DNA from: Cryptomeria japonica
Lineage: Eukaryota; Streptophyta; Pinopsida; Cupressales; Cupressaceae
Length of the DNA stretch: 64,000 nt
Assembly: GCF_030272615.1 (NCBI RefSeq)
Contig: NC_081407.1
Span: 316,602,456 to 316,666,455 of the forward strand
Reading direction: 5' to 3'
In this document: positions 47,161-58,148 of the stretch, piece by piece
How positions within the stretch are numbered: position 1 is the first letter of the stretch
Layout of the letters: the number at the start of each line of letters is the position of its first letter
Made by a program: the position numbers and the translations under genes
The notes under the pieces: generated by a model
Told to the model about the DNA's origin: nothing
The model's database searches: none
The model's input: only the letters and a program-made list of their open reading frames with translations

Positions 47161-48521
47161 AGCAATAGTCTCGTTATGAATTCCTGGTAGAGCAACTGTT
47201 TTCCCCAGCCTATGACAATCCTGCAGCCCAGGGCATCTATGCCTTAACTGGTTCAGACTCCCCCTTATATGGAACGATATATGAGTATCTTAAGACCAAT
47301 ATCCTACCCATTGACTTATCCTGAAACCAAAAATGTAACTTTATCCGACAAGTTGCCCGTTATACCCTTGCTGCTGATACTTTGTACCATCGAGGTCTAG
47401 ATGGTACTCTTCTTCGTTGCCTTGATCGTAACGAATCTGATTCTGCTTTACACGAGCTTCATGAAGGTATCCATGACACACATTCCAATGGTACTAATCT
47501 TACTAAAAATCTTCTAAGAATGGGATATTACTGGCCAACAATGGAAAAAGATTCTTATCACTTTGAAAAAAAGTCACCTAAATGCCAGATCCATGGCAAT
47601 CTTATACATGCACCAACACAGGAACTGCAACCATTCATAACATCTTGGCCCTTTTGTCAGTGGGGACTAGACTTGGTCGGCAAAATTCATCCCTCATCTT
47701 CAAATGGGCACAAGTTCATTATCACTGCAACAAAGTACTTTACCAAGTGGATTGAAGCAGTTCCCATGATCACAGTGACTGGGAAACAAATTGCCTCTTT
47801 TATCCCTAATTTTCTGATCTGTAGATATGGAATTCCCAGTTCCATCATCACAGATAATGGACGACCTTTCAAAAACCAAGATGTCCAAGAACTATGTGAA
47901 AAATTCAAAATACAACATCATTTCTCTACACCATACTACGCACAGGGAAATGGTCAGGCAAAAGCATCCAACAAAATGATATTAAAATTTTTAAAGAAGA
48001 TAGTCAATGATGCAGGCAAAGATTGGCATATACAACTCAATCCAACACTTTGGGCATATAGAACTAGCATCCGCACACCGACAGGAGCTACACCATATTC
48101 ATTAGTGTATCGATCATAAGCAATTTTATCCCTGGAGGTAGAAATTTCATCTCTCAGAGTCTCTTTGAAAGGCTTAATCCCAGATGAAGAATATCAAGTT
48201 AATCGACTGCAAGAACTTGAACTTCTAGATGAAAGATGCCAACGTGCCTACACTCATCTCAAAGCATATCAGCAACGTATGTGCAAAAGCTACAACCACA
48301 AGGTCATCCCTAGAAACTTCAAAATAGGTGATCTAGTACTCAAAGAAAATCCTAGAAATCAACAGGATTGGGAAAAGAAAGGGAAGTTTGAACCTAACTG
48401 GTTGGGTCCCTATGTCATCATCTCAGCCTATGGATCAGGTGCCTATCAACTAACTACCTCAGAAGGAGAGGTGCTCGACAAACCCACCAACAACATCCAT
48501 TTGAAGAAATACTACACTTGA
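47161..48521 (+). pseudogene. Tat-plus integrase
   Basis: Zinc-binding part: HDTHSNGTNLTKNLLRMGYY, WPTMEKDSYHFEKKSPKCQ (the first Cys of the HHCC pair has become Ser or shifted). Core: WGLDLVGKIHPSSSNG (first Asp), YGIPSSIITDNGRPFKNQDV (second Asp), then YYAQGNGQAKASNKMILKFL, where the catalytic Glu is Lys. C-terminal part 48165-48521: FKIGDLVLKENPRNQ, KFEPNWLGPYVIISAYGSGA, ending LKKYYT. One stop at about 48117 separates core and C-terminus. The same Glu to Lys change occurs in Tat-minus. Confidence 0.92.
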
Positions 48522-49899
48522 GCAATCTAAATGCACAGAAAAAGTAAAAATACACAAAAATAAAAAAATTAGAAAAAGCAAAGAAAAAGATACAATAAAA
48601 ACAAATGGTGAAAACCTGGCAAACAGGCGCTATTGTGAGAGAATGGCTCCTCCATCTATTCTTATCAAACTTTTGTATCCATGCATCCAAGTACTATTGG
48701 CCATTGACCAACACCTTTATCAAACTAAGCGTTATCCAAGACATACTTAGCATAGTCACTGTCCTTGTTTATCACAAGTCATTTCATCATATCCCACCAT
48801 GGCTTGGTAATCACTGTACATATCCATGTTGGGCAATACATTTAGCTAGGGGTAACATCGATCTGCATCCTGTCCTATCAACATATCCCGCATTACAACA
48901 GACTAGGTAAATCATATCAAAACCAAAATTCAACAAAACATGAGGAGAATCAAACACGGATACATTTAACGGATTCACAACACATGATGGATGATTTTCT
49001 GAAGTAACAAATGATTGCATCTTGCATAAAGTTTTGACTATTTTTGCATTTGAACTCCTTTTGAACTATTGGATCCTCTACATTTTCTCAAATGATGCAT
49101 CGAGCTGGAGAAAGTAACAGGGACTCCAATATCTTTTTAGTCTTCTGTCTATGAGGCGATCACTTGTACTGTACAAAGACTTGTCTCGAGATGTGATTCA
49201 CAACACATCACTGAAGACATGATTCCACTTTACACATACAAATGGTTTAATCTTGTCTATTTTTCCGCAAGCAACATTAGGGTCATCCTGGTTCAATTAT
49301 ACCTTGACGCTTATGCCATCTTGCAAAATAAAAAATCATGTAAATTTATCTCAGGTCATTATGGTTCAATTATACCATTATGCTTGTATAAATTTTCAAC
49401 ATATCCCAAACCAATCCATGCTCAATGATGACGCTACCAAGAAAGCAAAACAACATGTGACTATACAGGGATGACCAATGTAGAATGGGGATGCTGATAA
49501 CAATTAGTTGCATATCATTTTACAAATAGTTGCATATCATTTTACAATTAGTTGCATATCATATTATGAATTAGTTGCATATCATATTATGAATTAGTTG
49601 CATATCATGCATCTCCTTTTCAAGATACATCTCACATCATACTAATCCTATGTCTCATTTTCAAAGATACATCTCATACATCCTACATTATCACATAATA
49701 TTCATCATATATAAAATCGCAAAAGCACTGGATCATCATATAAAAAGCATCATCCATAACACATCACATGCGGATCAAAGAAAATGGTGTCATATATATA
49801 TATCTAAAAAATGATCAAATGTACAAAGTATGTCATGTCTGTGCCCAACACAACAAAATAATCAAAATACAATAGAGACAACGTCTCTCAGGTATGACT
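48522..49899 (+). other. Tat-plus 3' region, proximal part
   Basis: A-rich immediately after the integrase stop (48530-48605), mirroring the T-rich block next to the Tat-minus integrase. No coding similarity was found in the 60-100 codon ORFs here. Contains a 23-bp tandem repeat at 49501-49610 and CATATCAT-rich sequence to 49790. Confidence 0.55.
49501..49610. repeat. 23-bp tandem repeat, five copies
   Basis: The unit ATTAGTTGCATATCATATTATGA and close variants (ATTTTACAA ending in the first copies) repeat five times. It lies between the integrase and the end of the antisense PMD frame. Confidence 0.9.
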
Positions 49900-51854
49900 G
49901 TCTCCAGATGGTGATGGTTTCACAGCAGATGTCCCAGCACCTGGATCTCCAGGTGGATCCTGCCGAATAGGCCCCGTCACACCCCTGCTCTCTATCCTTG
50001 ACCCCGTCTCTCAAGATCGGCTCAATCTCGAGGCTATATAGCTTAGAACTTGCTGCTCCCTAGGCACTGTGTCCTCATAGTGTCTCCTATAGTACTCTGC
50101 CTCCCTGACTCTCGAAGCTAGCTCTCTCAGGGTGTCTCTCATCGGGCCACCTGTCGTTGCTCTCTCCAAAACCTCTACTCGAGCCTCGGCTTGACCCAGC
50201 TTCTCTAAAGTTGTACCCTGCTCTGTGGTCAGCTATGTGATCTATCACTACTGTGTCAATAGCTATGCCTGCAACTGCTATACTGATAGCTGTAGGGCCC
50301 TAATCTGCACATCCTCTCGATGAGTCAGGATCCAAATCTGAAGGGGTACCTAGGAAGAAGTACTCCCCATCCTTCCCCTTGACCTCGGTACTGGTGGGGG
50401 TAACACATCAGTCCTCCTCCTCTGGGCCAATCATCTCAACTCATCAGCCCCTCCCACCGCTGCTATCACCTCCCCTACTCTCTCCTCACCCCCCTCCATA
50501 ATCGCCAAGCCTCCTCTCCCTCTATCCATCACAGCCCATCGTACCACTCTCTCCACCCGAATCCCTCGATACCCTCCACCTCTACCTCTATCTCCTATCC
50601 TCCCCTGATCTCCTCTCCCTCATCAACCTCGACCCTCTCCTCCATCATCCCTCCCGTCATCAAATCCTCCGTCACCACCTCCCTCCTCCTCATCATCATC
50701 AAAAGCGGGATGCATCTCCGCTGGATCTGATATCTTGGCCACTGCACGAACTGCAAATAATCTAGCAAACTCCTTCATCATGCCCGCATCTAATATCTTA
50801 GGGGCGTAGTCCCATATCTGGCCAGCTAGCTGAACGAACTCCTCTACCGCCGCCGCACTATCAAGAGTGGGTCCCCAATTCGGTATATCTTGCCTCCGTG
50901 AGCATATAAGCAGGTCCCCCGTGGTATCCCCTGCTATCGTCCATACTGTCTCAAAACTCGAGTGACTAGAAATCTCTCAATAACAAAGGGCGTTCGCCCT
51001 ATCAGATATCAGGTCATGAAGACATAAGGCATCTCCATCCCATCCTCTGTCCATACCTCACAAACTGTATATGGTTGCCAGATGACTATATCAATATCAT
51101 CCAGAACCCTCCTCCAGTGCTCTAACTTGCCCAGCTTACACTGGACAACTATCCCTCGATATCCATACGCATATGCACACCCGACAGGCCTATCTCTGTC
51201 CACCAGTGGCCGGGCTGCGGGAATATACTCCCAACACCATACCTGTAACATTGTCACTCCCGCTGATAAACTACCATACCCCAAATATACCACCTCATGC
51301 AAATCCCTGTATAAGTGGGCCAACATAGCCGACCCCCATGCAAATCGGCGACCCTATGTCACCATTTCCTCTAGAACCAATCCCCATCCTACGGACAGTC
51401 CCTTCAACCTCTGGTCGGGACATAAGAACCAACCTATGAAACCTGCCAGTACTGATGGAAGAGGAGCGTAATCCAAATCCAAGAACTCCTGCCAAGGGAT
51501 CTCATATCCACACACCGTGTCATCCTGAAAGATCCAGTGCAATGCCTTTGTCCCACCCTCCTCTGACTACTCATAGGGTAACAATGAACCTACCATAGGA
51601 ATCCGAAGAATCCGGTAACAATCTTCTGGCGTCACTGTAATCTCGCCTGTAGCTAAATGAAAGGTGTTTGTGTCACTGTGCCACCTCTCAGCCAACACTA
51701 TCAATAACCCCTGGTTCACAATGAATCAAGGCATATCTAATAAGGAGGTCAGGCCACACCTATCAATAATGTCTCTATCAGCCTGTGTCAATCGTGGTAT
51801 CAATGCCCATGGTCTAGGAAAATGCTCACGTGACTGCACCACTCCAAGACGTTC
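49900..51854 (-). pseudogene. antisense plant mobile domain (PMD) gene of Tat-plus
   Basis: Minus strand from an acceptor (TTTTTGAACAG) at 51855-51857. Order: WALIPRLTQADRDIIDRCGL, LLIVLAERWHSDTNTF, HLATGEITVTPEDCYRILRI, PMVG, IPWQEFLDLDY, AMLAHLYRDLHEVV, LQVWCWEYIPAARPL, WRRVLDDIDIVIWQPY, FLVTRVLRQYGR, stop, QGIP. This covers the PMD end to end (ERWxxxTxTFHLxxGExTVTxxDxxRxLxxPxxG through to VxRQxGxxQxIP) with about five stops. After 50880 the frame passes into Pro/Ser-rich and coiled-coil sequence (TLEKLGQAEARVEVLERATT), as in Tat-minus. The role is unknown. PMD proteins such as MAIN/MAIL1 act in the nucleus in silencing and genome stability. Confidence 0.85.
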
Positions 51855-51984
51855 CTGTTCAAAAAGTAAAACACGTCCAATATCAATTTCCTCATCAAAA
51901 CATAGATATCAAAATCACATTCATATCCAAAACTTGAAAACTTTGAACAAATCTAAATCAAGTTTCAAATCATATCAATCCATC

Positions 51985-52106
51985 AAATCATATCAATTTG
52001 TAATACAACTCAAGTTTTCAAATCATATCAACTTGTAACACAACTCAAGTTCCATATCAGCTTGTAACACAACTCAAGTTCCATATCAGCTTGTAACACA
52101 ACTCAA
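51985..52106. repeat. 31-33 bp tandem repeat in the antisense intron
   Basis: The unit AACTCAAGTTCCATATCAGC + TTGTAACACA recurs three to four times with small length changes, between the PMD acceptor and the octamer array. Confidence 0.8.
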
Positions 52107-52378
52107 TCTCCACAATTCATATCCAACACATTCATATCTAAAAAACTTGAAAACTTTGAACAAATCTAAATCAAGTTTCGCATCATATCTAAATCCACAT
52201 CAAATCTATAAATAACTTGAAACATCGCAAATCCAATCAAGTTATGTCGGAACTCATATTTGACAACTTATGATAGCAAACATACAGACGGACAATTTGC
52301 ACCTATCCTAGCAAAACTAACCTCAAACTACCATTTTTCTTCATCCAAAAAATCACACTGTACCAAAAAAATTTCCCT

Positions 52379-52840
52379 ATGTGCTAAGCAAACTTGTCTA
52401 CGTGCTAAAATATACTCATGCAATAGCCTGTATTCTTCATGCGCCACCCAACCTACCCTATGCGCTAGACAAACCCTACGCGCTCCCTTTTTCTTCCAAT
52501 GCGCCATCCAATCTACCCTATGCGCTAAAAAACCCCATGCACTACTCTATCCCACTTTTGCACTACCTATCTAACCCTATGCGCTAGGGCACATCTACGC
52601 GCTATCTGGCCCTACCCATGCGACCTCCTCATCCCCCTATGCGCTAGGTCTATCTGATGCGCTACACATTTTAACCCATGCGCTACCCTATCCACCTAAT
52701 GTGCTAAACTACTGCTATGCGCTAATCTAGTTGACCTATGCGCTACCCTATATCTTTCGGACGCTACCTAACTTGACAAACCCTACGCGCTACGAAATTT
52801 ATCGTATGTGCTACGCAACGACCCCGATGCGCTAAAACGT
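52379..52840 (-). repeat. array of about 22 octamers, inverse of the leader array
   Basis: Plus-strand variants ATGCGCTA, ATGTGCTA, ACGCGCTA, ATGCGCCA and ATGCACTA occur about 22 times in 462 bases, all in one orientation and spaced roughly 15-30 bases apart. On the minus strand they read TAGCGCAT, the motif of the array at 39833-40208. The array lies inside the putative first intron of the antisense PMD unit and about 0.6 kb inside the 3' LTR. Confidence 0.87.
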
Positions 52841-52915
52841 AAAATCCACATGACAAAATTAAAAACATCATAAAAAATGACAAAATCAAAAATCAAAAAG
52901 GGGTCAAAAAGGTTG

Positions 52916-53078
52916 ACTTACCGGTGGTCCATACGCAACAGGCCTCCGATACCTCCAAACGCGCTCGAATCAATGAGATTAGAAGGGAACCAACATTTTG
53001 TCTTTCTCTCCAAAAGTCTCTCTCTCCAAGGTCAACAAGGACAAATGAGACAAAACAATGCACTTTCCCCTTTTATAG
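52916..53078 (-). promoter_or_regulatory. antisense promoter, first exon and splice donor of the PMD unit in Tat-plus
   Basis: On the minus strand CCCTATAAAAGGGG (TATA at 53070-53078) is followed by a GA-rich leader, an ATG at 52932 and, after ATGGACCACCG, a consensus donor GTAAGT at 52921-52916. With the acceptor at 51855-51857 this gives an intron of about 1.07 kb. The predicted join is off by one base from the PMD frame, which an indel in this dead copy or a different first exon would explain. The layout is shared with Tat-minus. Confidence 0.55.
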
Positions 53079-53394
53079 GGTAAAATGAAATTAGGGTTAG
53101 GGGATAGGGCATGTAATTTGCTCGTGGTGTTCCTCGCACCCTAGCACACATCATTATCGGGAGATGAATCAACTTTTAGCATTTCACATAGCCAAATTTT
53201 TAAAATGGAAACAAAATTATCAAATTAAATCAAATTTTCCAAATTTTGATTCTTCTCCCGAGGGGGCATTATCAAACATCATTTATCAAATCTGGGGCAC
53301 GACATGAAAATCTTAAAACAACGTCACACTGATCATAATCAAATATTGATGACACATCATTTTCTTTGAATTAACATGTGCACACACATCACTT

Positions 53395-53409
53395 CAAAGA
53401 GGGACAAAA
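53395..53409 (+). other. polypurine tract of Tat-plus
   Basis: CAAAGAGGGACAAAA directly before the 3' LTR. A near copy primes Tat-minus at 22739-22754. Confidence 0.85.
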
Positions 53410-54822
53410 TGTAGACGTATAAAAATGACCATATTCCTAAACAAATATTTTATGTTCATTCTTCTATTTAGTTAAATTTAATTTAATTAAATTACCTACA
53501 TTCTTCTATTTTATTAAGTAAATTATTCAATTTACTTAGTTAAATTCACTTATGTCATGTAAATTGAATAAATCATTTATTCAATTAAACCCCTTCTCTC
53601 TACTTTTAATTAAATTTATATTTAATTAATAGTCTACCCCAAATTGAATAAATCTAATTTATTCAATTTCCCAAATTGCAACCAAATTGAAATAAAACAT
53701 TTTCTTTTAATTAAATCCTTTTATTCCTCATCCACTTGCAAAATCCTACGTCTCCCACTTGCATCCTAACCCTCTTCCTAACCCCCTTCTAGATTCTTCT
53801 AATCACTTCTAAATTAGCCTAACCCATCTCCTAAATATTGTCACATACCTAAGCAAGGAGAAGTCACTTCTCAAACCCTCAAAGTCTTTGAAAACCATTA
53901 AAGGCTTCAACAACTTAACTTTGAAAGTCTTCCAAACCATTAATGGTTAACTCAACCCTCTTGCATGGTTAGAGACTTTTTGACTAACTTAACCCTCATC
54001 TAACCCAAGGGTCTCATCAAGCATTCATTGCTTTGACCATAGTTATCCCTTTAACCCTTGCACAAGAGTTTATCCTTTGGATAAAAGCTTTATCCATTAG
54101 ATAATCCTAACCTAACCTTAACCCTTACCACCTAGGGTAACCATGAGGTCTTCTCAGACATTTAATATTTCCACCCTCCCCTCTCAACTGTTCTTATGTT
54201 GACAATTGTCACCATTTCATTGGTGCAAATTGCAAATATGGATTGATAAACTTTCAATTGTGGCCTTTGATAAACTCTTTCAATCCTGGTCATCCATTGC
54301 CTTATTTTCACTATAAATAGAGCTCTCCCTCCTCCATTTTAAGGATCCATGCAAGCTTTTAGTATCATATTTATGCTCAATTTTAGCACATCTACTCTCT
54401 CTTTGCAGTAGAAATTAATCTAATAAACATCTTAGAATAATTCCTTTATCATTAGCTTACATCATACAACTAATATAGCATGTTAGGATAGTATTTATAC
54501 TAATCTTGTCATCTTATAATCTAGTTTGTTGCATTTATAGAATCATGCATAGATAGGATGCATTCTCATGTTAAAATCAACCAAAGCATCCCTCGTTCTT
54601 GCATTTGTCATCCCTAAACCACTTTACTCAGTGATTTGAGAGCAAAGACATTGGTTTGAGGGACCTTGTGAGATAGAGAACCATGGAACCAACCTTGGGA
54701 AGTTGAGTCATCCTTCATGACTCCATAGCTTGCACCAAGAAGTCTTGTGGGTGTGTGGATAAGTCCCTTTGAGCTTCATTTTTCACATTTTAAGTTCCAT
54801 TGACCCTCTTTTCCCGCACACA
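53410..54822 (+). repeat. Tat-plus 3' LTR
   Basis: TGTAGACGTATAAAAATG to TTCCCGCACACA, the same length as the 5' LTR, with TATAAATA at 54312-54319. Confidence 0.95.
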
Positions 54823-54827
54823 GTTAC

Positions 54828-55039
54828 ATTACATAGAAAATTTAACACTTTACACCGATTCACCAATTAAACTCACAAACTTTACATACTGGTTTACAAC
54901 ATTTTCACAAAGCTCTTTTTAACAGTTACTAGCCAATATCAAAAACAACAATATCAGCAATAACATGAATACCATTACCGGTTCAATTGACATCAATGAC
55001 AACATATAATTAATGCAATCTCTATGCAAAATACCAACA
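54828..55039 (-). repeat. copia-minus 3' LTR, inner part
   Basis: Continues the LTR interrupted at 36728 and ends AAAATACCAACA at 55039. Matches 60750-60963. On the minus strand the LTR starts TGTTGGTATTTTGCATAG. Confidence 0.9.
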
Positions 55040-55052
55040 ATCTCCCCCTTTG

Positions 55053-55361
55053 GCATTGATGGCAATACAAATATCAATGCCTCTGATTGATGCTGAGATT
55101 GGTGAATAGGAATCCTATTTTACATTACCAAGTATTCACCTTGCTCTGTCTGTCTTCAGTCTGTCACTGATTCACCTAATCAGACACATAATTCTTCTTC
55201 TCAATCACATAATTCTTCTTCCCCTTTGAAAACAATGCCAAAGTGAAAGTAAAACATGTAATTCTACTATCACTGTGTATCAACATCATACTGCAACTTG
55301 ATGCTCCCCCTGTGGAGTACATCCACTTCTTCATCAATCCATATAAGATTCTATAAGTGAT
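55053..55361 (-). other. copia-minus 3' untranslated part
   Basis: About 300 bases between the polypurine tract and the RNase H stop, no coding similarity seen. Confidence 0.6.
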
Positions 55362-55985
55362 TCAGAGACTTATGCAATCAATATCATGCTCAACTAACTT
55401 CATGAAGAGGGAAAACACCCAATTAATTCTAAGATACTCGAAAGTGGTCTTAGGCAGAGGTTTGGTAAAGATATCTGCAAGCTTCTCCTTGGTAGAAACA
55501 TGCTCCAAGATAACATCTTTACTGTGAACTTTTTCCCTCAAGAAGTGATATTTCAATTCAATGTGCTTAGTCCTTGCATGCAAAACATGATTTTTGGAAA
55601 TGTTTATTGCACTTGTATTATCAGACAAAATCTTTACTGGTTTAGAGATTTCCATCTTCAAACCTTCCAAAATGTTCCTCATCCACATAGCTTGTGTGCA
55701 ATTCATATAAGCTGCTACATACTCAGCTTCAACAGTAGATTGTGAAGTGCAACTATGCTTTTTACTACTCCATGAAACTAGCATTCCTTCTAGAAAGAAT
55801 GCTCCACCGATAGTACTCTTCTGGCCATCAATATTTCCTACCCAATCAACATCTGTGTATGCTTTCAAATCAAAATTTCCACCATATGGATACCATAACC
55901 CATAGTCAACAGTACCTTTCAGATATCTAAAAATTCTCTTGGTTGCCATCAGATGTGCCTCCTTTGGATTCTTCTGAAATCTAGC
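55362..55985 (-). pseudogene. copia-minus RNase H
   Basis: Degrades the RNA strand during cDNA synthesis. The frame 55949-55362 is open for 195 codons: ATKRIFRYLKGTVDYGLWYP, LKAYTDVDWVGNIDGQKSTI (first Asp), MLVSWSSKKHSCTSQSTVEA with EAEY (Glu), VKILSDNTSAINISKNHVLH (Asp), RTKHIELKYHFLREKV (KHIxxxYHFxR), HVSTKEKLADIFTKPLPKTT (LADxxTKxL). All catalytic positions are visible, making this the best kept domain of the element. It ends at LVEHDIDCISL. Confidence 0.93.
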
Positions 55986-56875
55986 AACAATACCAACTGC
56001 ATGGGCAATATCCGATCAACTGTGAACAACATAGTGTAATTTTCTAATCATTGACCTATATTCCTTTTCATCTATAGACTTAGATGCATTTTAGTTGGAC
56101 AATTTACAACCTGTAACCATTGGGGTTCCAACTAGTTTACAATCACTCATACCAAAAGTTTTCAAAACCTCTTTCATATACTTGGATTGAGTAATAAAAA
56201 TACCATTCTTCATCTACTGTATCTGTAAGCCTATAATTTTTTTTATTTCCCCTACTAATGACATCTCAAATTCATTCTTCATTTCATCTACAAAACAATT
56301 ACTCGTGTCATCAATACCTCCAAATATAATGTCATCTACAAATACTTCACTGACCAGTATTTCATCTCCTTCAGACTTGAGATAAATGTTGTTGTCATCA
56401 CTGGTTCTAGTAAAGCCTATCTTCATCAAATGAGTATGAAGTCATTCATACCAAGCTTTGGGTGCCTTCTTTAATCCATACAAGGCTTTATGCAATTTTC
56501 ATACCATGTCTTCCTTATCTGTCAATGCATAACCATAATGCTGCTCTATATAAACCTCTTCTTCTAGTATCCCATTCAAAAATGCAGACTTAACATCCAT
56601 TTGGTATACCTTGAACTTCTTATGAGCTGCAAATGCAAGCAATGTTCTAACACCTTCCAGTCTTGCTACTGGTGCAAAAAATTCTCCATAATCTTCTCCT
56701 TCTTCTTGTGCATAACCTTTTCATACTAATCTTTCCTTATTGCGAACTACAACACCATCTTCATTTAATTTGTTTCTGAATGCCCATTTAGTACCTATAA
56801 TATTCTTATTTACCGGTTGGGGTACCAGAATCCAAGTGTTGTTCTTCTCAGTTTGATCCAACTCCTACTCCATAG
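55986..56875 (-). pseudogene. copia-minus reverse transcriptase
   Basis: Minus strand: [78 protein letters not shown], then SEVFVDDIIFGG (catalytic D-D in the V-D-D form of copia), LVGTPMVTGCKLSN. Five or so stops interrupt it, several at conserved Lys, Gln or Trp codons, consistent with point decay of a full-length RT. Confidence 0.92.
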
Positions 56876-58109
56876 CTTTCACCCAATGATCATCACCAAA
56901 TGCCTCTTTAAAACTTCTAGGTTCAAAAGTGGAGATCATGCAAGAGTTCTCTCTTATTCTCCTTCTAGTTAGTACATCGACATCCTTATCCCCAATTATC
57001 TGTTCAAGATTGTGATTCAGTCTCACATACCTAGGAATAACATGATCATTCTCTTCAGGTTCAGCTTCTTCATTTTCATCTTCCTCTGAATTTATTTGTT
57101 TTGGTTGAACAAGTACATTAGGATTTGCTTTACCAGTTTCTGATTTAACAGTTTTAGGTTCCAAAAGCAAAATGCAAGGATCTTCATCCTTCTTCTCAGA
57201 ACTGGCTCCTTCTGAATTTTCAGGACATTCATCTACACGAACATCAACACATTCAATAATTTTTTGTGTCCTGTTGTTGAAGCATTTATAGGCCTTACTC
57301 TTGGTAGAATAGCCAAGAAATATGTCTTCATCACTCTTAACTTCAAACTTTCTAATGTAATCACCTCTTTTAATAAAACATTTGCATCCAAATATCTTAA
57401 AATATCTAACATCGGGTGATCTCCCATACCAGTACTCATATGGGGTCTTGTCCTTACCTCTTTTAACCAGAACTCGGTTCATTGAGTAGATAGTTTTACT
57501 TATAGCTTCTTTCCAAAAAAAATTTGATACACCTCCTTGTATCAACATAGTCCTATCAGCTTCAACCACTGACTGGTTGTTTCTCTCTACTATACCATTC
57601 TATTGTGGTGTCCTTGGTGCAGAAAGTTGTCGCTTGATACCATTATCATCACAATATTTAGTGAACTCTGCAGAAGTGAATTCACCGCCTTGATATGTTC
57701 TTAGACATTTTATCTTTTTGCCACTCTCTTTCTCAATTAAGGCTCTGAATGCCTTGAATTTACCAAAAGCTTCATTCTTATCCTTCAAGAATGTGACCCA
57801 CATCATCCTTGAATAATCATCAATGAAGATCATGAAGTATATGTCACCTTGAATGCTTCTTGTTCTTATTGGTCCACATAGATCTGTACGAACCAAATCT
57901 AACAAGTGCTTTGCTGAGAAAGACTTGATATTAAAAGTTGAAGAAGTCATCTTTCCTAGTTGACATTCTTTACAAAGAGCATTAACCGATTTGTCTAGTT
58001 GAGGCAAACCTCTTACTGTCTTAGACTTGCTTACTTTAACAATATTGTCAAAATTTATATGACAAAATCTCCTATGCCAAATCCAGCTATCATCTATTTT
58101 TGCAATCAA
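56865..58109 (-). pseudogene. copia-minus pre-integrase and integrase
   Basis: Zinc-binding HHCC: WIWHRRFCHINFDNIVKV, NALCKECQLGKM. Core: DLVRTDLCGPIRTRS (first Asp), KCLRTYQGGEFTSAEFTKYC where TDxGGEF has become TYQGGEF (second catalytic Asp now Tyr), then after a stop NGIVERNNQS (Glu kept). C-terminal: FKIFGCKCFIKRG, EDIFLGYSTKSKAYKCFNNR. The linker to RT includes IPRYVRLNHNLEQIIGD. The domain is full length with two stops and the lost Asp. Confidence 0.92.
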
Positions 58110-58148
58110 ACAATTGCTAACTTTAGGATTGAGATGAAATAGATTACC

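Larger units (their letters stand above)
36729..54822 (+). mobile_element. Tat-plus: complete 18.1-kb Ty3/gypsy Tat element
   Basis: Two LTRs of equal length (1413 bases each) flank 15.3 kb of internal sequence: primer site, 2.5-kb leader, small ORF, gag, zinc knuckle, protease, G-patch-like segment, RT, RNase H, second RNase H, integrase, and a 4.9-kb 3' region with an antisense PMD unit. By eye the LTRs differ at roughly 40 positions (about 3 percent), many of them C/T or G/A changes. It has perfect GTTAC duplications, so it is the youngest layer of the nest. Stops in RT and a Lys at the integrase catalytic Glu mean it cannot act alone now. Confidence 0.95.
36724..54827. repeat. target-site duplication GTTAC of Tat-plus
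   Basis: GTTAC at 36724-36728 and at 54823-54827, immediately outside the two LTRs. The intact copia LTR at 60740-60760 shows the same region with a single GTTAC (CCGGTTACATTACATAG), confirming the insertion point. Confidence 0.95.

Noticed and set aside
51082-51471. 129-codon plus-strand ORF
   Set aside because: It is the opposite strand of the PMD frame, which has clear domain blocks.
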